Assembly: GCA_016721185.1 (NCBI GenBank)
Contig: JADKIP010000017.1
Location: forward strand, 139,159-203,158
Length of the DNA: 64,000 bases
Reading direction: 5' to 3'
Origin: Candidatus Dechloromonas phosphorivorans
GTDB lineage: Bacteria; Pseudomonadota; Gammaproteobacteria; Burkholderiales; Rhodocyclaceae
Position 1 is the first letter of the stretch; each line of letters begins with the position of its first letter. The position numbers were made by a program, and so were the translations under genes. Under the pieces are notes generated by a model. That model had not been told where the DNA came from. It worked only from the letters and a program-made list of their open reading frames with translations, and did no database searches. Shown piece by piece: positions 43,874 to 54,043 of this stretch.

Positions 43874-44748
43874 TTGAGCAAACCGGCCGCGTGGGCCGCC
43901 TTCTCGATACCGTCGTAGTTTTCCTTTTTGGTCGGGATGAACTTGGCGGCGCGTTGCAAGCCGAGAATTTCCTTGTGTTCCGGATTGGCCGGATCAAGCT
44001 TGAGGAAGGCGTCGGTCAGCTTTTTGATCAACGCCGGGTCGAGGTCGCCGCGCACCGTCCAGTTGTAATCGAAATAAGGCGGTGTCGTGGCGAAGACGTG
44101 CACCTTGTCGGTATCGACTTTTTTCTGTTCAACCAGCTTGTCCCAGACCGAGGCGTTCAGCACGCCGGCGTCGGCCTTGCCGGCGGCGACGAAGGCGACG
44201 GTGGCGTCATGCGCGCCAGAGAAGGCGACGCGCTTGAAGTCGGTTTCCGGATTGAGGCCGGCCTGCTGCAGGAAGAAGCGCGGCATCAGACTGCCCGAGG
44301 TCGAGGACGGTGCACCGAAGGCAAAGGTCTTGCCCTTGAGGTCGGCAAGGGTCTTGATGGCCGGGTCGGCGGTAATGAATTTGGAAGTGAATTTGGCATC
44401 TTCCTCACGCTGGGCGATCGGGATGGCCGTGCCATTGGTGCGGATTTTGGCCTGAATAAAAGTGAAGCCGCCGAGCCAGGCGAGGTCGATTTTCTTGGTC
44501 GCCAAAGATTCAACCACGGCGGCGTAGTCGGAAACCGGTGTGAAGACCACCTTCATGCCGGTTTGGGCTTCGAGATATTTGCCGAGCGGCGCGAACTTGC
44601 GCTGCAGTTCGGTGGGTGCCTCGTCAGGAATGGCCGAGACGCGCAGAACGGCATCTTCCGCCACGGCGGGCAGGTTGCCGAGGGTGGCAGCGAAGGCGCA
44701 GGCGAGCGCGCCTTTGAGCGCCCAACGGCGCGCGATGGAACAGGTCAT
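43870..44748 (-). CDS. phnD: Periplasmic phosphonate/phosphite-binding protein
   Basis: A 292-residue PhnD/PtxB-type binding protein with an N-terminal export signal (RRWALKGALACAFAATLGNLPAVA). Family blocks include LRVSAIPDEAPTELQRKFAPLGKYLEAQTGMKV, SYAAVVESLATKKIDLAWLGGFTFIQA-like sequence, FAFGAPSSTSGSLMPRFFL and AGVLNASVWDKL. It delivers an organophosphonate, phosphite or related anion to PhnCE. No phn lyase or ptxD gene is in the window, so the exact substrate is open. Confidence 0.92.
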   Translation of the reverse strand: MTCSIARRWALKGALACAFAATLGNLPAVAEDAVLRVSAIPDEAPTELQRKFAPLGKYLEAQTGMKVVFTPVSDYAAVVESLATKKIDLAWLGGFTFIQAKIRTNGTAIPIAQREEDAKFTSKFITADPAIKTLADLKGKTFAFGAPSSTSGSLMPRFFLQQAGLNPETDFKRVAFSGAHDATVAFVAAGKADAGVLNASVWDKLVEQKKVDTDKVHVFATTPPYFDYNWTVRGDLDPALIKKLTDAFLKLDPANPEHKEILGLQRAAKFIPTKKENYDGIEKAAHAAGLLK

Positions 44749-44873
44749 GGATATCTCCGGTTTTCAAAACAACCGCTACCGTGCGGATGCCGCGGCAGCT
44801 TACTAAAAGCAAAATGAGGCGGTACCCAGACCGCGGAAAAGATTATAGCGGGGCGCGGTGCTAATATTTCGGC

Positions 44874-45374
44874 ATGAAAGAACTCGAAAATCTGGCCCAG
44901 GAATTGGGTACCGCGCTGCTCGCCCGCGGCGAATATCTGACCGCCGCCGAGTCTTGTACCGGCGGTTGGCTGGCGCAATCGGTGACCGCCAATGCGGGTA
45001 GTTCCGCCTGGTTCGATCGCGGTTTTGTCACTTACTCGAATGCGGCGAAGGTGGAGATGCTCGGTGTGCCGGAAGCGACGCTGGCCAATCACGGGGCCGT
45101 TTCCGAGCCGACGGCGCGGGCGATGGTGCAAGGCGCCCTGGCCCACAGCCACGCTGACTGGGCGGTGGCGATTACCGGCGTTGCCGGCCCAACCGGCGGC
45201 TCGCGGGAAAAACCGGTGGGCACGGTCTGCTTTGCCTGGGCCGGAAAAGACGGCGGCTGTGAGGCGCAGACCTGCCACTTTGCAGGTGATCGGGCGGCAG
45301 TCAGGCAGCATTCGGTGCGGCATGCCTTGAAGGGGTTGTTGGCGCGACTGGACAGCAACCCTTTGGTGGCCTGA
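44874..45374 (+). CDS. pncC: Nicotinamide-nucleotide amidohydrolase (CinA C-terminal domain)
   Basis: A 166-residue stand-alone CinA C-terminal domain, which deamidates NMN to nicotinate mononucleotide in pyridine nucleotide recycling. Conserved blocks are TAAESCTGGWLAQSVTANAGSSAWFDRGFVTYSNAAKVEMLGV (catalytic serine in ESCTGG), NHGAVSEPTARAMVQGAL and AITGVAGPTGGSREKPVGTVCFAW. Length is typical. It is divergent from phnDCE. Confidence 0.94.
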   Translation: MKELENLAQELGTALLARGEYLTAAESCTGGWLAQSVTANAGSSAWFDRGFVTYSNAAKVEMLGVPEATLANHGAVSEPTARAMVQGALAHSHADWAVAITGVAGPTGGSREKPVGTVCFAWAGKDGGCEAQTCHFAGDRAAVRQHSVRHALKGLLARLDSNPLVA

Positions 45375-45494
45375 AAGCGGCGTAAGTTCCTGCCGTGTTG
45401 CGAAAATGCCGACAAAGACAAATTATTTTGTCATGCTTGCGGCGAGTGCTCAGCCCGCAGTCAACGCCCCGCCCGCCTGTCTAGCTGACTTGGC

Positions 45495-45914
45495 TTAGCC
45501 TCGGGGCTGGGCAAGTTGCCCGTTGAGCAGAGCACCCAGTTTTCGGTCGGTCTTGAGAATGTGCTCATAAAGCCAGTTGTTGAGAAAACTCACCAGCTCG
45601 CTCATCGTCTCGTCCCGTTCGGACTCAGCCTTGGCGCGCAGCCTCCCGATCTGCTCGATAAATAGCCGGTGCTGTTGCAGATGTTCTGCTGCATGGCTTT
45701 CGGCCTGAGGCAGTCCCGCCATCAAGGCTTCTTCGGTGGTGAAATGAAATGTGACGTAATTGCCAAGACGTTGCAGCACATCCTCCAGCACGATTTGTCC
45801 ACGTCGAGCGAGGCTTGCATCATCGAGTTCATTGATCATTCCGATCAACTCTTCGTGCTGTAAATCAATCGTTCGTATGCCGGTTTCAAGCTCGCGGCTC
45901 CACGCAATTCGCAT
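45495..45914 (-). CDS. Bacteriohemerythrin
   Basis: A 139-residue hemerythrin with the di-iron ligands in place: IDLQHEEL, FHFTTEEAL, HAAEHLQQHRLF and YEHILKTDRKLG. It binds oxygen reversibly and may store, deliver or sense it. The ATG at 45914 follows GAGGAG; the longer frame to 45959 is not supported. It is divergent from the NIT-PAS-GGDEF-EAL gene, 97 bases away, which suggests shared control in an oxygen- or nitrate-responsive setting. Confidence 0.93.
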   Translation of the reverse strand: MRIAWSRELETGIRTIDLQHEELIGMINELDDASLARRGQIVLEDVLQRLGNYVTFHFTTEEALMAGLPQAESHAAEHLQQHRLFIEQIGRLRAKAESERDETMSELVSFLNNWLYEHILKTDRKLGALLNGQLAQPRG

Positions 45915-46011
45915 ATGACGCTCCTCAAAGAAATAATTTCGCCATAGTGTATATTCCATTCTGAAAGGGGAAAAATATCAAAATCATAAAACCTGACTCC
46001 CTGTATGGATA

Positions 46012-48780
46012 ATGTACAACAAAGACTCAAGCGCTCGCACTGAACAAAAACCATTGAAGCCGATCCGGCAGCATGCCGTGTGGTTGCTGCTGGCCTTTTT
46101 TCTGGCACTTTCGTTTTTTGCGACGCGCAATCTGCTTGAGCGGTTCGATAGCCTGCAAGATGCCAGTCAGGAACGGCAGTGGACCGGTGCCAGTAGTGCC
46201 ATCGGTTTGCTGATTCATGAATTGCAGCGCGAGCGTGGTTTGTCGAGCGGCTACATTGCCTCCGGCGGCAAAAATTTCGGCGATATTCTGGTCGCCCAGC
46301 ATAGCCGGACCGATCTTTCCCACGTCGCCCTGAGCGCGAAAATTCAGGATGCAGCAATCGATCTCGGTATTCAGGAACGGCTTGATGCGGCCTTGGCGCA
46401 AATCCCGGGAATGCGCCATCGGGTGCAGCAACTTGAAATTTCGCGCGAATACACGGTTGACCGTTACACCGACGTTATCGACACTCTTTTCAGCCTGCAA
46501 TTGAGCACCTTTGGCAATGCCATTGAATCGTCGATATTCCGCCAGCAAATTGCTTTTGTCGCCTTCTCTCAGGCCAAGGAAAAAGCGGGCCAGGAGCGGG
46601 CTTTGCTCTCGGCGATGCTTTCCGATCTCAATTTCAGCGCCGGCCGAATAGCCAGTTTCAACCAGATAAAGGCAGCCGAAGAGGCGCGTCTGGCCAACTT
46701 TCTCCGGCTGGCTGATCCTGAGGCGATGGCCAGTTATCAGGCCATCCTTGAGCAGCCGTACATCAAGAATGCCGAGCGCATCCGGCAACGGGTTTTGGCG
46801 GCAGGTTTGCGCGAGTCAATTTCTGGCAAGGGGCTGGTGGAAGGGATTGAGGCGCCTGCACTGCCCCGCCCCGAAGCATGGTTTTCCCTCGCCAGCGGAA
46901 AAATTGATGCCATGAAAGCGCTGGAGGATGCGTTGAGTCAGTCAGTTGATGCCAGCGCTCGGGCGATGGAAGGTCGTGCCCGTCAGGAGCTCTTGATCAG
47001 CGCCTTGCTGGTCTTGCTCTCCACGGTCCTGGCCGGCATTCTGATGCGCCAGATCCGGCGCGGCCAGCAAGTCGCCGAGCATCAACTCAGCCTCGCCGAG
47101 GCGGTATTTACTAATAGCGTGGAGTCGATACTGGTGACGGATGCCGAGTTGCGCATCATCGAGGTCAATCCGGCCTTCACGAGGGTCAGCGGCTTCAGCC
47201 GTGAAGAGATCATTGGCCAGCACCCCCGGGTAATGAAATCCGGCCGCCACGGGCCGGATTTCTACGACAAAATCTGGCAGCAGATCAAGACCAGCGGCGC
47301 TTGGGAGGGCGAAGTCTGGAACCGCCGGAAAAATGGCGAGATCTACCCGGCCTTGCTGTCGATTGCTGCGGTCAACGATCAAAATGGCGAGATTTCCAAC
47401 TATACCGGGATGATTTTCGACCTGAGTCAGCACAAGACGGTCGAGGCGCTACTCAACCAGTTGCGTACTTTTGACGCCTTGACGGCGCTGCCCAATCGAG
47501 AATCCTGGCTTTCTGCGCTTGATCAGGCGGTTGTCAGGGCGCAACGCAACAACACTCGATTTTCATTGCTGGAAATTGATCTCGATCGCTTCAAACTGAT
47601 CAATGATTCGCTCGGTCACGCCATCGGCGACAAGGTTTTGATCGAATCCGCCGAACGTATCAAGAGCAGTCTGCGCAAGCACGACATTGTTGCCCGCCCC
47701 GGGGGCAATCGTTTTTCGGTATTGCTCGATGAAATCGCCAAGCCACAGGATATCGGGACGATCTGCGAAAAACTGGTCAGTGCCTTTGCCCATCCGTTTG
47801 ATCTTGATAGCGTTTGCGCCCACATCACCGCCAGTATCGGCATCGCCATCTACCCGAATGATGGCGATGATGCTGAAACCCTGATGATGGCTGCCGAGTC
47901 GGCGCTCTACAGCGCCAAGGCCGACGGGCGGAATCTCTATAAATACTATGCCCATGAAATGAACGAGATGGGTAACCAGTTGTTCAAGCTTGAGCGCATG
48001 TTGCGTCTGGCGCTTGAGCGCAACGAATTTTCGGTGGCCTATCAGCCCCAGATCAACGCCGCCAGCGGTCAACTGGTCGGGGTGGAAGCGCTGCTCCGTT
48101 GGCACAATCCCGAACTGGGCAATGTTTCGCCGGTGCAGTTCATTCCGGTGGCCGAAGAAACCGGCTTGATCGTGCCGATTGGCGAATGGATCATGCGCGT
48201 CGCCTGCCGTCAGGCGCGTGCCTGGCAGACAGATCTCGGCGTCGAAATCCCGGTCGCAGTCAATCTCTCGGCGCGCCAGTTCCGCCGCAACGACCTGCTC
48301 GCCTCCGTGCAACAGGTACTCGACGAAACCGCGCTGCCCAGCCGTTTGCTGGAGCTGGAAATTACCGAGGGCCTGCTGATGAGCGACCCGATTGGCGCCA
48401 TCGACATCATGCGCGGCCTGCATTGTCTCGGCATCAAGACGGCCCTGGATGATTTCGGCACCGGCTATTCGTCGCTCGCCTACCTCAAGACATTCCCGCT
48501 GAATCGACTGAAAATCGACCGTGCCTTTGTCCGCGATCTGCCCGATAACCAAAGTGATTGCGCCATCTCGAACACGATCATCGCCCTGGGAATCAATCTG
48601 CACATGGAAGTGCTCGCCGAGGGCGTCGAAACCGAAGCTCAACGCGACTTCCTGACGGCCTCAGGCTGTCATGTGTTTCAGGGCTACCTCTTCGGCAAGC
48701 CGATGCCGGGCGAGGAACTCACCCGACGCCTGCAAAGCGGCGAGTATGTGCCTGCGCCGTGCGCCCCTGTCGTGTCGTAA
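46012..48780 (+). CDS. Membrane NIT-PAS-GGDEF-EAL signalling protein, GGDEF degenerate
   Basis: A 922-residue c-di-GMP enzyme. A transmembrane helix (about 21-40) precedes a periplasmic nitrate/nitrite-sensing NIT domain (about 55-300, SAIGLLIHELQRERGLSSGYIASGGKNF). A second helix (about 324-343), a PAS domain (about 360-480), GGDEF (about 485-650) and EAL (about 665-915) follow. The GGDEF signature is altered to GGNRF near residue 564, so diguanylate cyclase activity is unlikely. The EAL domain keeps EALLRW, ITEGLL, DDFGTGYSS and LKIDRAFV, so it is probably an active phosphodiesterase with the GGDEF part binding GTP as regulator. Confidence 0.92.
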   Translation: MYNKDSSARTEQKPLKPIRQHAVWLLLAFFLALSFFATRNLLERFDSLQDASQERQWTGASSAIGLLIHELQRERGLSSGYIASGGKNFGDILVAQHSRTDLSHVALSAKIQDAAIDLGIQERLDAALAQIPGMRHRVQQLEISREYTVDRYTDVIDTLFSLQLSTFGNAIESSIFRQQIAFVAFSQAKEKAGQERALLSAMLSDLNFSAGRIASFNQIKAAEEARLANFLRLADPEAMASYQAILEQPYIKNAERIRQRVLAAGLRESISGKGLVEGIEAPALPRPEAWFSLASGKIDAMKALEDALSQSVDASARAMEGRARQELLISALLVLLSTVLAGILMRQIRRGQQVAEHQLSLAEAVFTNSVESILVTDAELRIIEVNPAFTRVSGFSREEIIGQHPRVMKSGRHGPDFYDKIWQQIKTSGAWEGEVWNRRKNGEIYPALLSIAAVNDQNGEISNYTGMIFDLSQHKTVEALLNQLRTFDALTALPNRESWLSALDQAVVRAQRNNTRFSLLEIDLDRFKLINDSLGHAIGDKVLIESAERIKSSLRKHDIVARPGGNRFSVLLDEIAKPQDIGTICEKLVSAFAHPFDLDSVCAHITASIGIAIYPNDGDDAETLMMAAESALYSAKADGRNLYKYYAHEMNEMGNQLFKLERMLRLALERNEFSVAYQPQINAASGQLVGVEALLRWHNPELGNVSPVQFIPVAEETGLIVPIGEWIMRVACRQARAWQTDLGVEIPVAVNLSARQFRRNDLLASVQQVLDETALPSRLLELEITEGLLMSDPIGAIDIMRGLHCLGIKTALDDFGTGYSSLAYLKTFPLNRLKIDRAFVRDLPDNQSDCAISNTIIALGINLHMEVLAEGVETEAQRDFLTASGCHVFQGYLFGKPMPGEELTRRLQSGEYVPAPCAPVVS

Positions 48781-48824
48781 CGTGGCGCCGTAATGCCATG
48801 AAGCCATGATGCCGCGGCACAAGC

Positions 48825-48843
48825 CAAGCCTCGTTCAGGCTTG
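48825..48843. terminator. Possible weak terminator hairpin after the NIT/EAL gene
   Basis: CAAGCCT-CGTTC-AGGCTTG is a perfect 7-bp stem with a 5-base loop, 45 bases after the stop. A TTTTT run follows only about 12 bases later, so termination efficiency is doubtful. It lies between convergent genes. Confidence 0.35.
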
Positions 48844-48968
48844 ATCGCTGGCATTTTTGTCCTGGCTTCAACCAGCGCCAGTGTTCACCTTATCGCTCGT
48901 TGCCTGGGCGGCGAGAACCGGGCAGCGCTTGAATGCTGCGGTCAACCCGGAAAAAACGGCAAAAACAA

Positions 48969-51900
48969 CTACGCCGGTAAGGGCTCGAAAAGTGCGGCGA
49001 GGTCGTCGTTGCCGAACTTGACATCAATGCCGCGATCTTCCGAGAGAATGCCCGCCGCCAACTCGGCCTTGCGTTCCTGCAGCGCGAGGATTTTTTCCTC
49101 GATACTGCCGCCGACGATCAGCTTATAGACGAACACCGGCTTGTCCTGGCCGAGGCGGTGGGCGCGGTCGGTGGCCTGGTTTTCAACGGCCGGATTCCAC
49201 CACGGATCGTAGTGGATCACCGTGTCGGCCGCAGTCAGGTTGAGGCCGACGCCGCCGGCTTTCAGGCTGATCAGGAAGATCGGGATTTCGCCTTCCTGGA
49301 AGCGTCGGACCGGCGTTTCGCGGTCGGTGGTGTCGCCGGTCAGTGTGACGTAGGGCAGGCCGAGTTTGTCCAGCTCCTGCTCGATCAACGCCAGCATGCT
49401 GGTGAATTGCGAGAAGAGCAGGATCTTGCGGCCTTCCTCGACCAGTTCCGGCAGCATCCCCATCAACAGGTCGAGCTTGGCGCGCTCCTTGACCTTGCTG
49501 GCCGAGGCGGCTTTGACCAGACGCGGGTCGCAGCAGACCTGACGCAATTTCAGCAGGGCATCGAGGATGACGATCTGGCTGCGGGCAAAACCGCGGCTGG
49601 CGATTTCGTCACGCACTTTGGCGTCCATCGCGGCACGCACGGTTTCGTATAGATCGCGCTGGGAACCCTCAAGTTCGACACTGCGCACGATGATGGTTTT
49701 CGGCGGCAGCTCCTGCGCGACGTCTTCCTTCTTGCGCCGCAGAATGAACGGGCGAATGCGCCGGGCCAGCAGTTTGCCGCGTTGGCTGTCACCGAGCTTT
49801 TCGATCGGCGTCCGCCAGTGTTTGGTGAATTGCTTGCTGGTGCCGAGAAAGCCGGGCAGCAGGAAGTCGAACTGGCTCCATAGCTCGCCGAGGTGATTTT
49901 CCAGCGGCGTGCCGGTCAGGCACAGGCGATGCCGGGCGTCGACCTTGCGCACCGCTTCGGCGCTGCGGCTTTGCGCATTCTTGACGGTTTGCGCCTCGTC
50001 AAGAATGAGCAGATGGTAGCTGTGCAGCATCAGCTCGTCGGCGTCGCGCCACAGTAGCGGGTAGGTGGTGAGCACGACATCGTGGCCGGGGATTTCCTCG
50101 AAGCGGCTCTTGCGCTCCGGGCCATGCAGCGACAGCACCTTGAGCGAAGGCGCAAAGCGTGCGGCCTCGTTCTTCCAGTTGAAGATCAGCGAGGTCGGCA
50201 GGATGATCAAGGCGGGTTTGTCGAGGCGGCCAGCTTCTTTTTCCAGCAGCAGATGGGCCAGCGTCTGGGCCGTTTTGCCGAGGCCCATGTCGTCCGCCAA
50301 AATGCCGGACAGGTTCTGTTCGCGGAGGAATTGCAGCCAGGCCAAACCCTCTTTCTGATAAGGGCGCAGTTCCAGGCAGAGGCCAGCCGGCGGTTCGATG
50401 GTGGTGATGCCCTGCGCCGCCCGCAGGCGCTCGGCCAGCGCAAAAACATCGCTCTGACCACGGAATTCCCAGCGGCTGGTGTCGGTGAGTTCAGCCAGGC
50501 GCGGTGCGTCGAAGCGGGACAGGCGCAGCGTATCGCCGCCGGTGAACCCATCAAAAAGGTCGATCAGCGTTGCCGCCAGCGGCTTGATGCGGCCGGCCGG
50601 AACGCGCAGGCGCTTGCCCTGCACGGTATGCAGTTCGATGCCTTCCTCGTCCGGGATGCGGTCGAGTTCACCGACTTCCAGCCAGCGGGCGTCGCGATGG
50701 AAGAGGCCGGCGAGCAGCGGCGCCAGCGGCAGGCGCTCACCTTCGACCAGAATGCCCATGTCGAGATCGAACCAGCCATGCTCGGATTCAACGAGCTCGG
50801 CTTCCCAGCCATCGACTTCCAGCACGTGGTGGCGGAAATCCTCGGGGAATTCGATCTGCCAGCCACCTTGCTTCAGGCGCGCAAGATCTTCTGCCATGAA
50901 ACTTGGCCAGGCACTTTCGCTGGCCAGGCCATAAATGCCTTCCGGGGGATTACCGAAGGTGTACAGCGTGTTGCTGGGGATTTTTTGCAGGCCCGTGCCG
51001 GCCAGGACTTCGAGCGCGGCGGCTTCAGCGTCGGGGCGGCGCTTCAGGCGAACCGTTTCGCCTTCGGGCAGGGTGATGAAGTCACGCTTTTCATCCGGCC
51101 GGATTTCGGCGTCGGCATAACGAAAGATGACGCGCGCGACATCGAACGGCCCGCCGCCGTAACTGTGGGGATGCTCGCGCCAGGCGCGGTAGCCGTGGGT
51201 GTGCAGGGTGTCGAGCTGGAGTACGGCGCGCAAGGGCGCTTCGACCAGGCGCAGGCGGGCGCTGGCATCTTCTGTTGGCGTCGGCAGTTCGGGTGCCAGT
51301 TCGGTCAGCGCTTCAGCGACCAATGAGGCTTCCTTGGCTGACAGCGGTGGCAGGTCGAACAGGCGGGTCAGGACGGCCGGGTTGCCGGCAACGTCGAGCG
51401 GGCCGGTTTCGCCACTGCTCAAATCAAGGTACCAGGGCGGGTCGACCGTAACTACCCGGTCAGCCAGCGGCTCGGGTTTCAGGTAAGGGCGCTGGAAGCC
51501 GTGACCATCGACTTGCCAGCCGATACTGGCCGGGCGGTTAACGCCAACAATCAGCGGCAAGCCCAAATCCTCTTCCGGGTAGAGCCGGTGGCTGGCAGCC
51601 ATGCGCTGCATGATTTCCGCCCCATGCTTGGGGCCGAGGCCGAAGGCGCGCAGACTGCTTTCATTGCCGCGGTCGGCCCAGATCAGGCGGAGGATGCCGA
51701 GATCTTCTTCATTGACGAACTGCGGCGGCGTAACCAGTGCCCGGTCGATCTTCCACCACTCTTCGGCTGATTCCGGATATTTGCCCTTGCGGATCTCGAC
51801 GCCGAAATGACGATGATCGGGAGTCGATTTCAGGATGTAGAACAACTGTTGGCGAGCGCTGGCCGGGCGAGTTTTTTTCTTGGCCACGGCAATCGAAACG

Positions 51901-52247
51901 CGGCGCAAGTCGGCGACCCACGACAGAATGCCGGTACTCACCCGATCCACCGGGTTGCGCTCGTCGATGGCCTTGAGCAGCATCGCGGCGACGTGTTTGC
52001 AGTCAACGCCCACCGGGCAGGTGCAGCCACTGATCAGGGAAATACGACCATTTTTGTGGTGCACCAGGCGGGCGCTGGAGGTGTAGGGCTGGCGTGCCGA
52101 GCCGGAAACCAGTGCGAGGATGCGCTGATCATCGACTTCGAGTTCGTGGACTTGGCCGGTGTAAGCGCGTCCTTTTTCGACTTCCTTGGCGCCGAGCCAG
52201 GAGGTGACATCATCTTCGGTATAGGTGGTCAGGGTGACAGCGGACAT
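48969..52247 (-). CDS. SWIM zinc-finger SNF2/HepA-type DNA helicase
   Basis: A 1,092-residue Swi2/Snf2 ATPase. An N-terminal SWIM zinc finger is at about 55-90 (SGCTCPVGVDCKHVAAMLL). A long middle domain follows, then the ATPase core: DDMGLGKTAQTLAHL (Walker A), LLILDEAQTVKN (DEAQ box), LCLTGTPLENHLGELWSQFDFL, LFSQFTSMLALIEQEL and SLKAGGVGLNLTAADTVIHYDPWWNPAVENQATDRAHRLGQ. Such proteins translocate on DNA; the bacterial HepA/RapA relatives act on transcription or repair. The gene ends 7 bases before... the ubiB stop lies just upstream on the same strand, so the two may be co-transcribed (ubiB first). Confidence 0.93.
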   Translation of the reverse strand: MSAVTLTTYTEDDVTSWLGAKEVEKGRAYTGQVHELEVDDQRILALVSGSARQPYTSSARLVHHKNGRISLISGCTCPVGVDCKHVAAMLLKAIDERNPVDRVSTGILSWVADLRRVSIAVAKKKTRPASARQQLFYILKSTPDHRHFGVEIRKGKYPESAEEWWKIDRALVTPPQFVNEEDLGILRLIWADRGNESSLRAFGLGPKHGAEIMQRMAASHRLYPEEDLGLPLIVGVNRPASIGWQVDGHGFQRPYLKPEPLADRVVTVDPPWYLDLSSGETGPLDVAGNPAVLTRLFDLPPLSAKEASLVAEALTELAPELPTPTEDASARLRLVEAPLRAVLQLDTLHTHGYRAWREHPHSYGGGPFDVARVIFRYADAEIRPDEKRDFITLPEGETVRLKRRPDAEAAALEVLAGTGLQKIPSNTLYTFGNPPEGIYGLASESAWPSFMAEDLARLKQGGWQIEFPEDFRHHVLEVDGWEAELVESEHGWFDLDMGILVEGERLPLAPLLAGLFHRDARWLEVGELDRIPDEEGIELHTVQGKRLRVPAGRIKPLAATLIDLFDGFTGGDTLRLSRFDAPRLAELTDTSRWEFRGQSDVFALAERLRAAQGITTIEPPAGLCLELRPYQKEGLAWLQFLREQNLSGILADDMGLGKTAQTLAHLLLEKEAGRLDKPALIILPTSLIFNWKNEAARFAPSLKVLSLHGPERKSRFEEIPGHDVVLTTYPLLWRDADELMLHSYHLLILDEAQTVKNAQSRSAEAVRKVDARHRLCLTGTPLENHLGELWSQFDFLLPGFLGTSKQFTKHWRTPIEKLGDSQRGKLLARRIRPFILRRKKEDVAQELPPKTIIVRSVELEGSQRDLYETVRAAMDAKVRDEIASRGFARSQIVILDALLKLRQVCCDPRLVKAASASKVKERAKLDLLMGMLPELVEEGRKILLFSQFTSMLALIEQELDKLGLPYVTLTGDTTDRETPVRRFQEGEIPIFLISLKAGGVGLNLTAADTVIHYDPWWNPAVENQATDRAHRLGQDKPVFVYKLIVGGSIEEKILALQERKAELAAGILSEDRGIDVKFGNDDLAALFEPLPA

Positions 52248-52253
52248 TTAGGT

Positions 52254-53774
52254 TCAGTAATAAAGCGTTGCAGCAATGCAGGCGAGCAGCAGAGCAATGA
52301 TGGCCAGCCAGCGATTTTGCTGATGCTGGGCGGCAATCAGGCGGTCAATCTGCGGTTGCAGATCGGCCCGCGGGCCTTGGGCCAGTGATTGGTGAACCAG
52401 ACGAGGCAGTTGGGGCAGGGCGCGGGCCAGATAGGGCGCTTCCTGCTTGAAGGTGCGCATCAGACCGCGCCAGCCAATTTGCTCGCTCATCCAGCGCTCA
52501 AGGAAAGGCTTGGCGGTTTTCCAGAGATCAAGCTCCGGGTCAAGCTGGCGGCCGAGGCCCTCGATATTGAGCAGGGTTTTTTGCAGCATGACCAGTTGCG
52601 GCTGGATTTCGACATTAAAGCGGCGCGAGGTCTGAAACAGGCGCAGCAGAATTTTGCCGAAGGAAATGTCCTTGAGCGGCCGGTCAAAAATCGGTTCGCA
52701 GACGGCGCGAATGGCTGCTTCGAATTCATCAACCCGGGTTTCCTTGGGCGCCCAGCCGGATTCGATATGGGCTTCCGCCACCCGTTTGTAGTCGCGGCGG
52801 AAGAAGGCGAGGAAGTTCTGGGCGAGGTAATTCTTGTCGCTGTCGGTCAGCGTGCCGACGATGCCGAAATCGAGCGCGATATAACGGCCGTCTGCGGCGA
52901 CAAAAATGTTGCCGGGGTGCATGTCGGCGTGGAAAAAACCATCGCGGAATACCTGGGTAAAAAAGATTTCAACGCCGGCGGCCGAGAGTTTGGCGAGGTC
53001 GATGCCATCAGCGCGCAGCTTGTCGATCTGCGAAATCGGCGTGCCCTTCATGCGCTCCATGACCATTACGGTCGAGGTGCACCAGTCCCAGTGAATTTCC
53101 GGGACGATCAGCAATTGCGACTCACTGAAATTGCGCCGCAGCTGCGAGGCATTCGCTGCTTCACGCATCAGATCAAGTTCGTCGCGCAGGTATTTGGCGA
53201 ATTCGGCCACCACTTCTCGCGGCTTCAGTCGCTTGCCATCGGACCACAGCTTTTCGAGTAGCAGCGCAAAGGTGTCGAGCAGCGCCAAGTCGTGGTCGAT
53301 CACGTCGCGCATGTTGGGGCGCAGAATCTTGACGGCGACCTCGTGGCTGCCATCTTCCACTTTCAGGCGGGCAAAGTGGACCTGGGCGATTGAGGCGGAG
53401 GCAATCGGGTTCGGGTCAAATTCGGCAAACACCTCGCTGGCCGGGCGGCCATAAGCCTTTTCAACTTCGGCCAGGGCCAGATGTGACTCGAAGGGCGGTA
53501 CGCGGTCCTGCAACTTGGCCAGTTCGTCGGCAATGTCCGTTGGCATCAAATCGCGCCGGGTTGATAGCACCTGGCCGAATTTGACGAAAATCGGGCCAAG
53601 CGCTTCAAGCGCCAGGCGCAGCCTTACTGCGCGGGGCGCTGAGAGGTCGCGCCAGAACTGCAGTGTATTGGCCAGGCGAACGAGCCGCCCCGTGGGTTCG
53701 TGTTTGAGAACCATTTCGTCGAGGCCGAAACGGCTGGCGACAGAGGCGATTTTGAGCAGGCGGAAGAGACGCAT
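52254..53774 (-). CDS. ubiB: UbiB-family atypical kinase for ubiquinone synthesis
   Basis: A 506-residue ABC1/UbiB protein. Family blocks are LGPIFVKFGQVLSTRRDLMPTDIADELAKLQDRVPPF (the KxGQ helix), VAVKILRPNM, HADMHPGNIFV and IALDFGIVG, with a C-terminal membrane anchor (WLAIIALLLACIAATLYY). It is an unusual ATPase needed for ubiquinone biosynthesis. The start M-R-L-F-R-L-L-K-I at 53774 is chosen by similarity; an in-frame ATG at 53822 gives 16 more residues, and neither has a clear ribosome site. Confidence 0.93.
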   Translation of the reverse strand: MRLFRLLKIASVASRFGLDEMVLKHEPTGRLVRLANTLQFWRDLSAPRAVRLRLALEALGPIFVKFGQVLSTRRDLMPTDIADELAKLQDRVPPFESHLALAEVEKAYGRPASEVFAEFDPNPIASASIAQVHFARLKVEDGSHEVAVKILRPNMRDVIDHDLALLDTFALLLEKLWSDGKRLKPREVVAEFAKYLRDELDLMREAANASQLRRNFSESQLLIVPEIHWDWCTSTVMVMERMKGTPISQIDKLRADGIDLAKLSAAGVEIFFTQVFRDGFFHADMHPGNIFVAADGRYIALDFGIVGTLTDSDKNYLAQNFLAFFRRDYKRVAEAHIESGWAPKETRVDEFEAAIRAVCEPIFDRPLKDISFGKILLRLFQTSRRFNVEIQPQLVMLQKTLLNIEGLGRQLDPELDLWKTAKPFLERWMSEQIGWRGLMRTFKQEAPYLARALPQLPRLVHQSLAQGPRADLQPQIDRLIAAQHQQNRWLAIIALLLACIAATLYY

Positions 53775-54043
53775 GGCAGCGGGGCGCGCCGGGTTGGCCG
53801 GACAAAAACGGGGGAGCAGCATGTTAACACGCCGACGCCGCTCACGGCCCCGTGTTTTGTGCTTTGCACTTTACTGGGGTGGAACTGGCGGCGCTTTATG
53901 ACGTCGAGGTCAAGATTCGGCAATATAATTCTGTAAATCAGCGTGCTTGATCGGATAGACTTCAACTCGCAACAGGTAAAGTCGCTCTAAGGCCTTGAAA
54001 ATCTAACAAAAAAAGGGTTTTTGCTCATTTTTAAAACTTTTCC

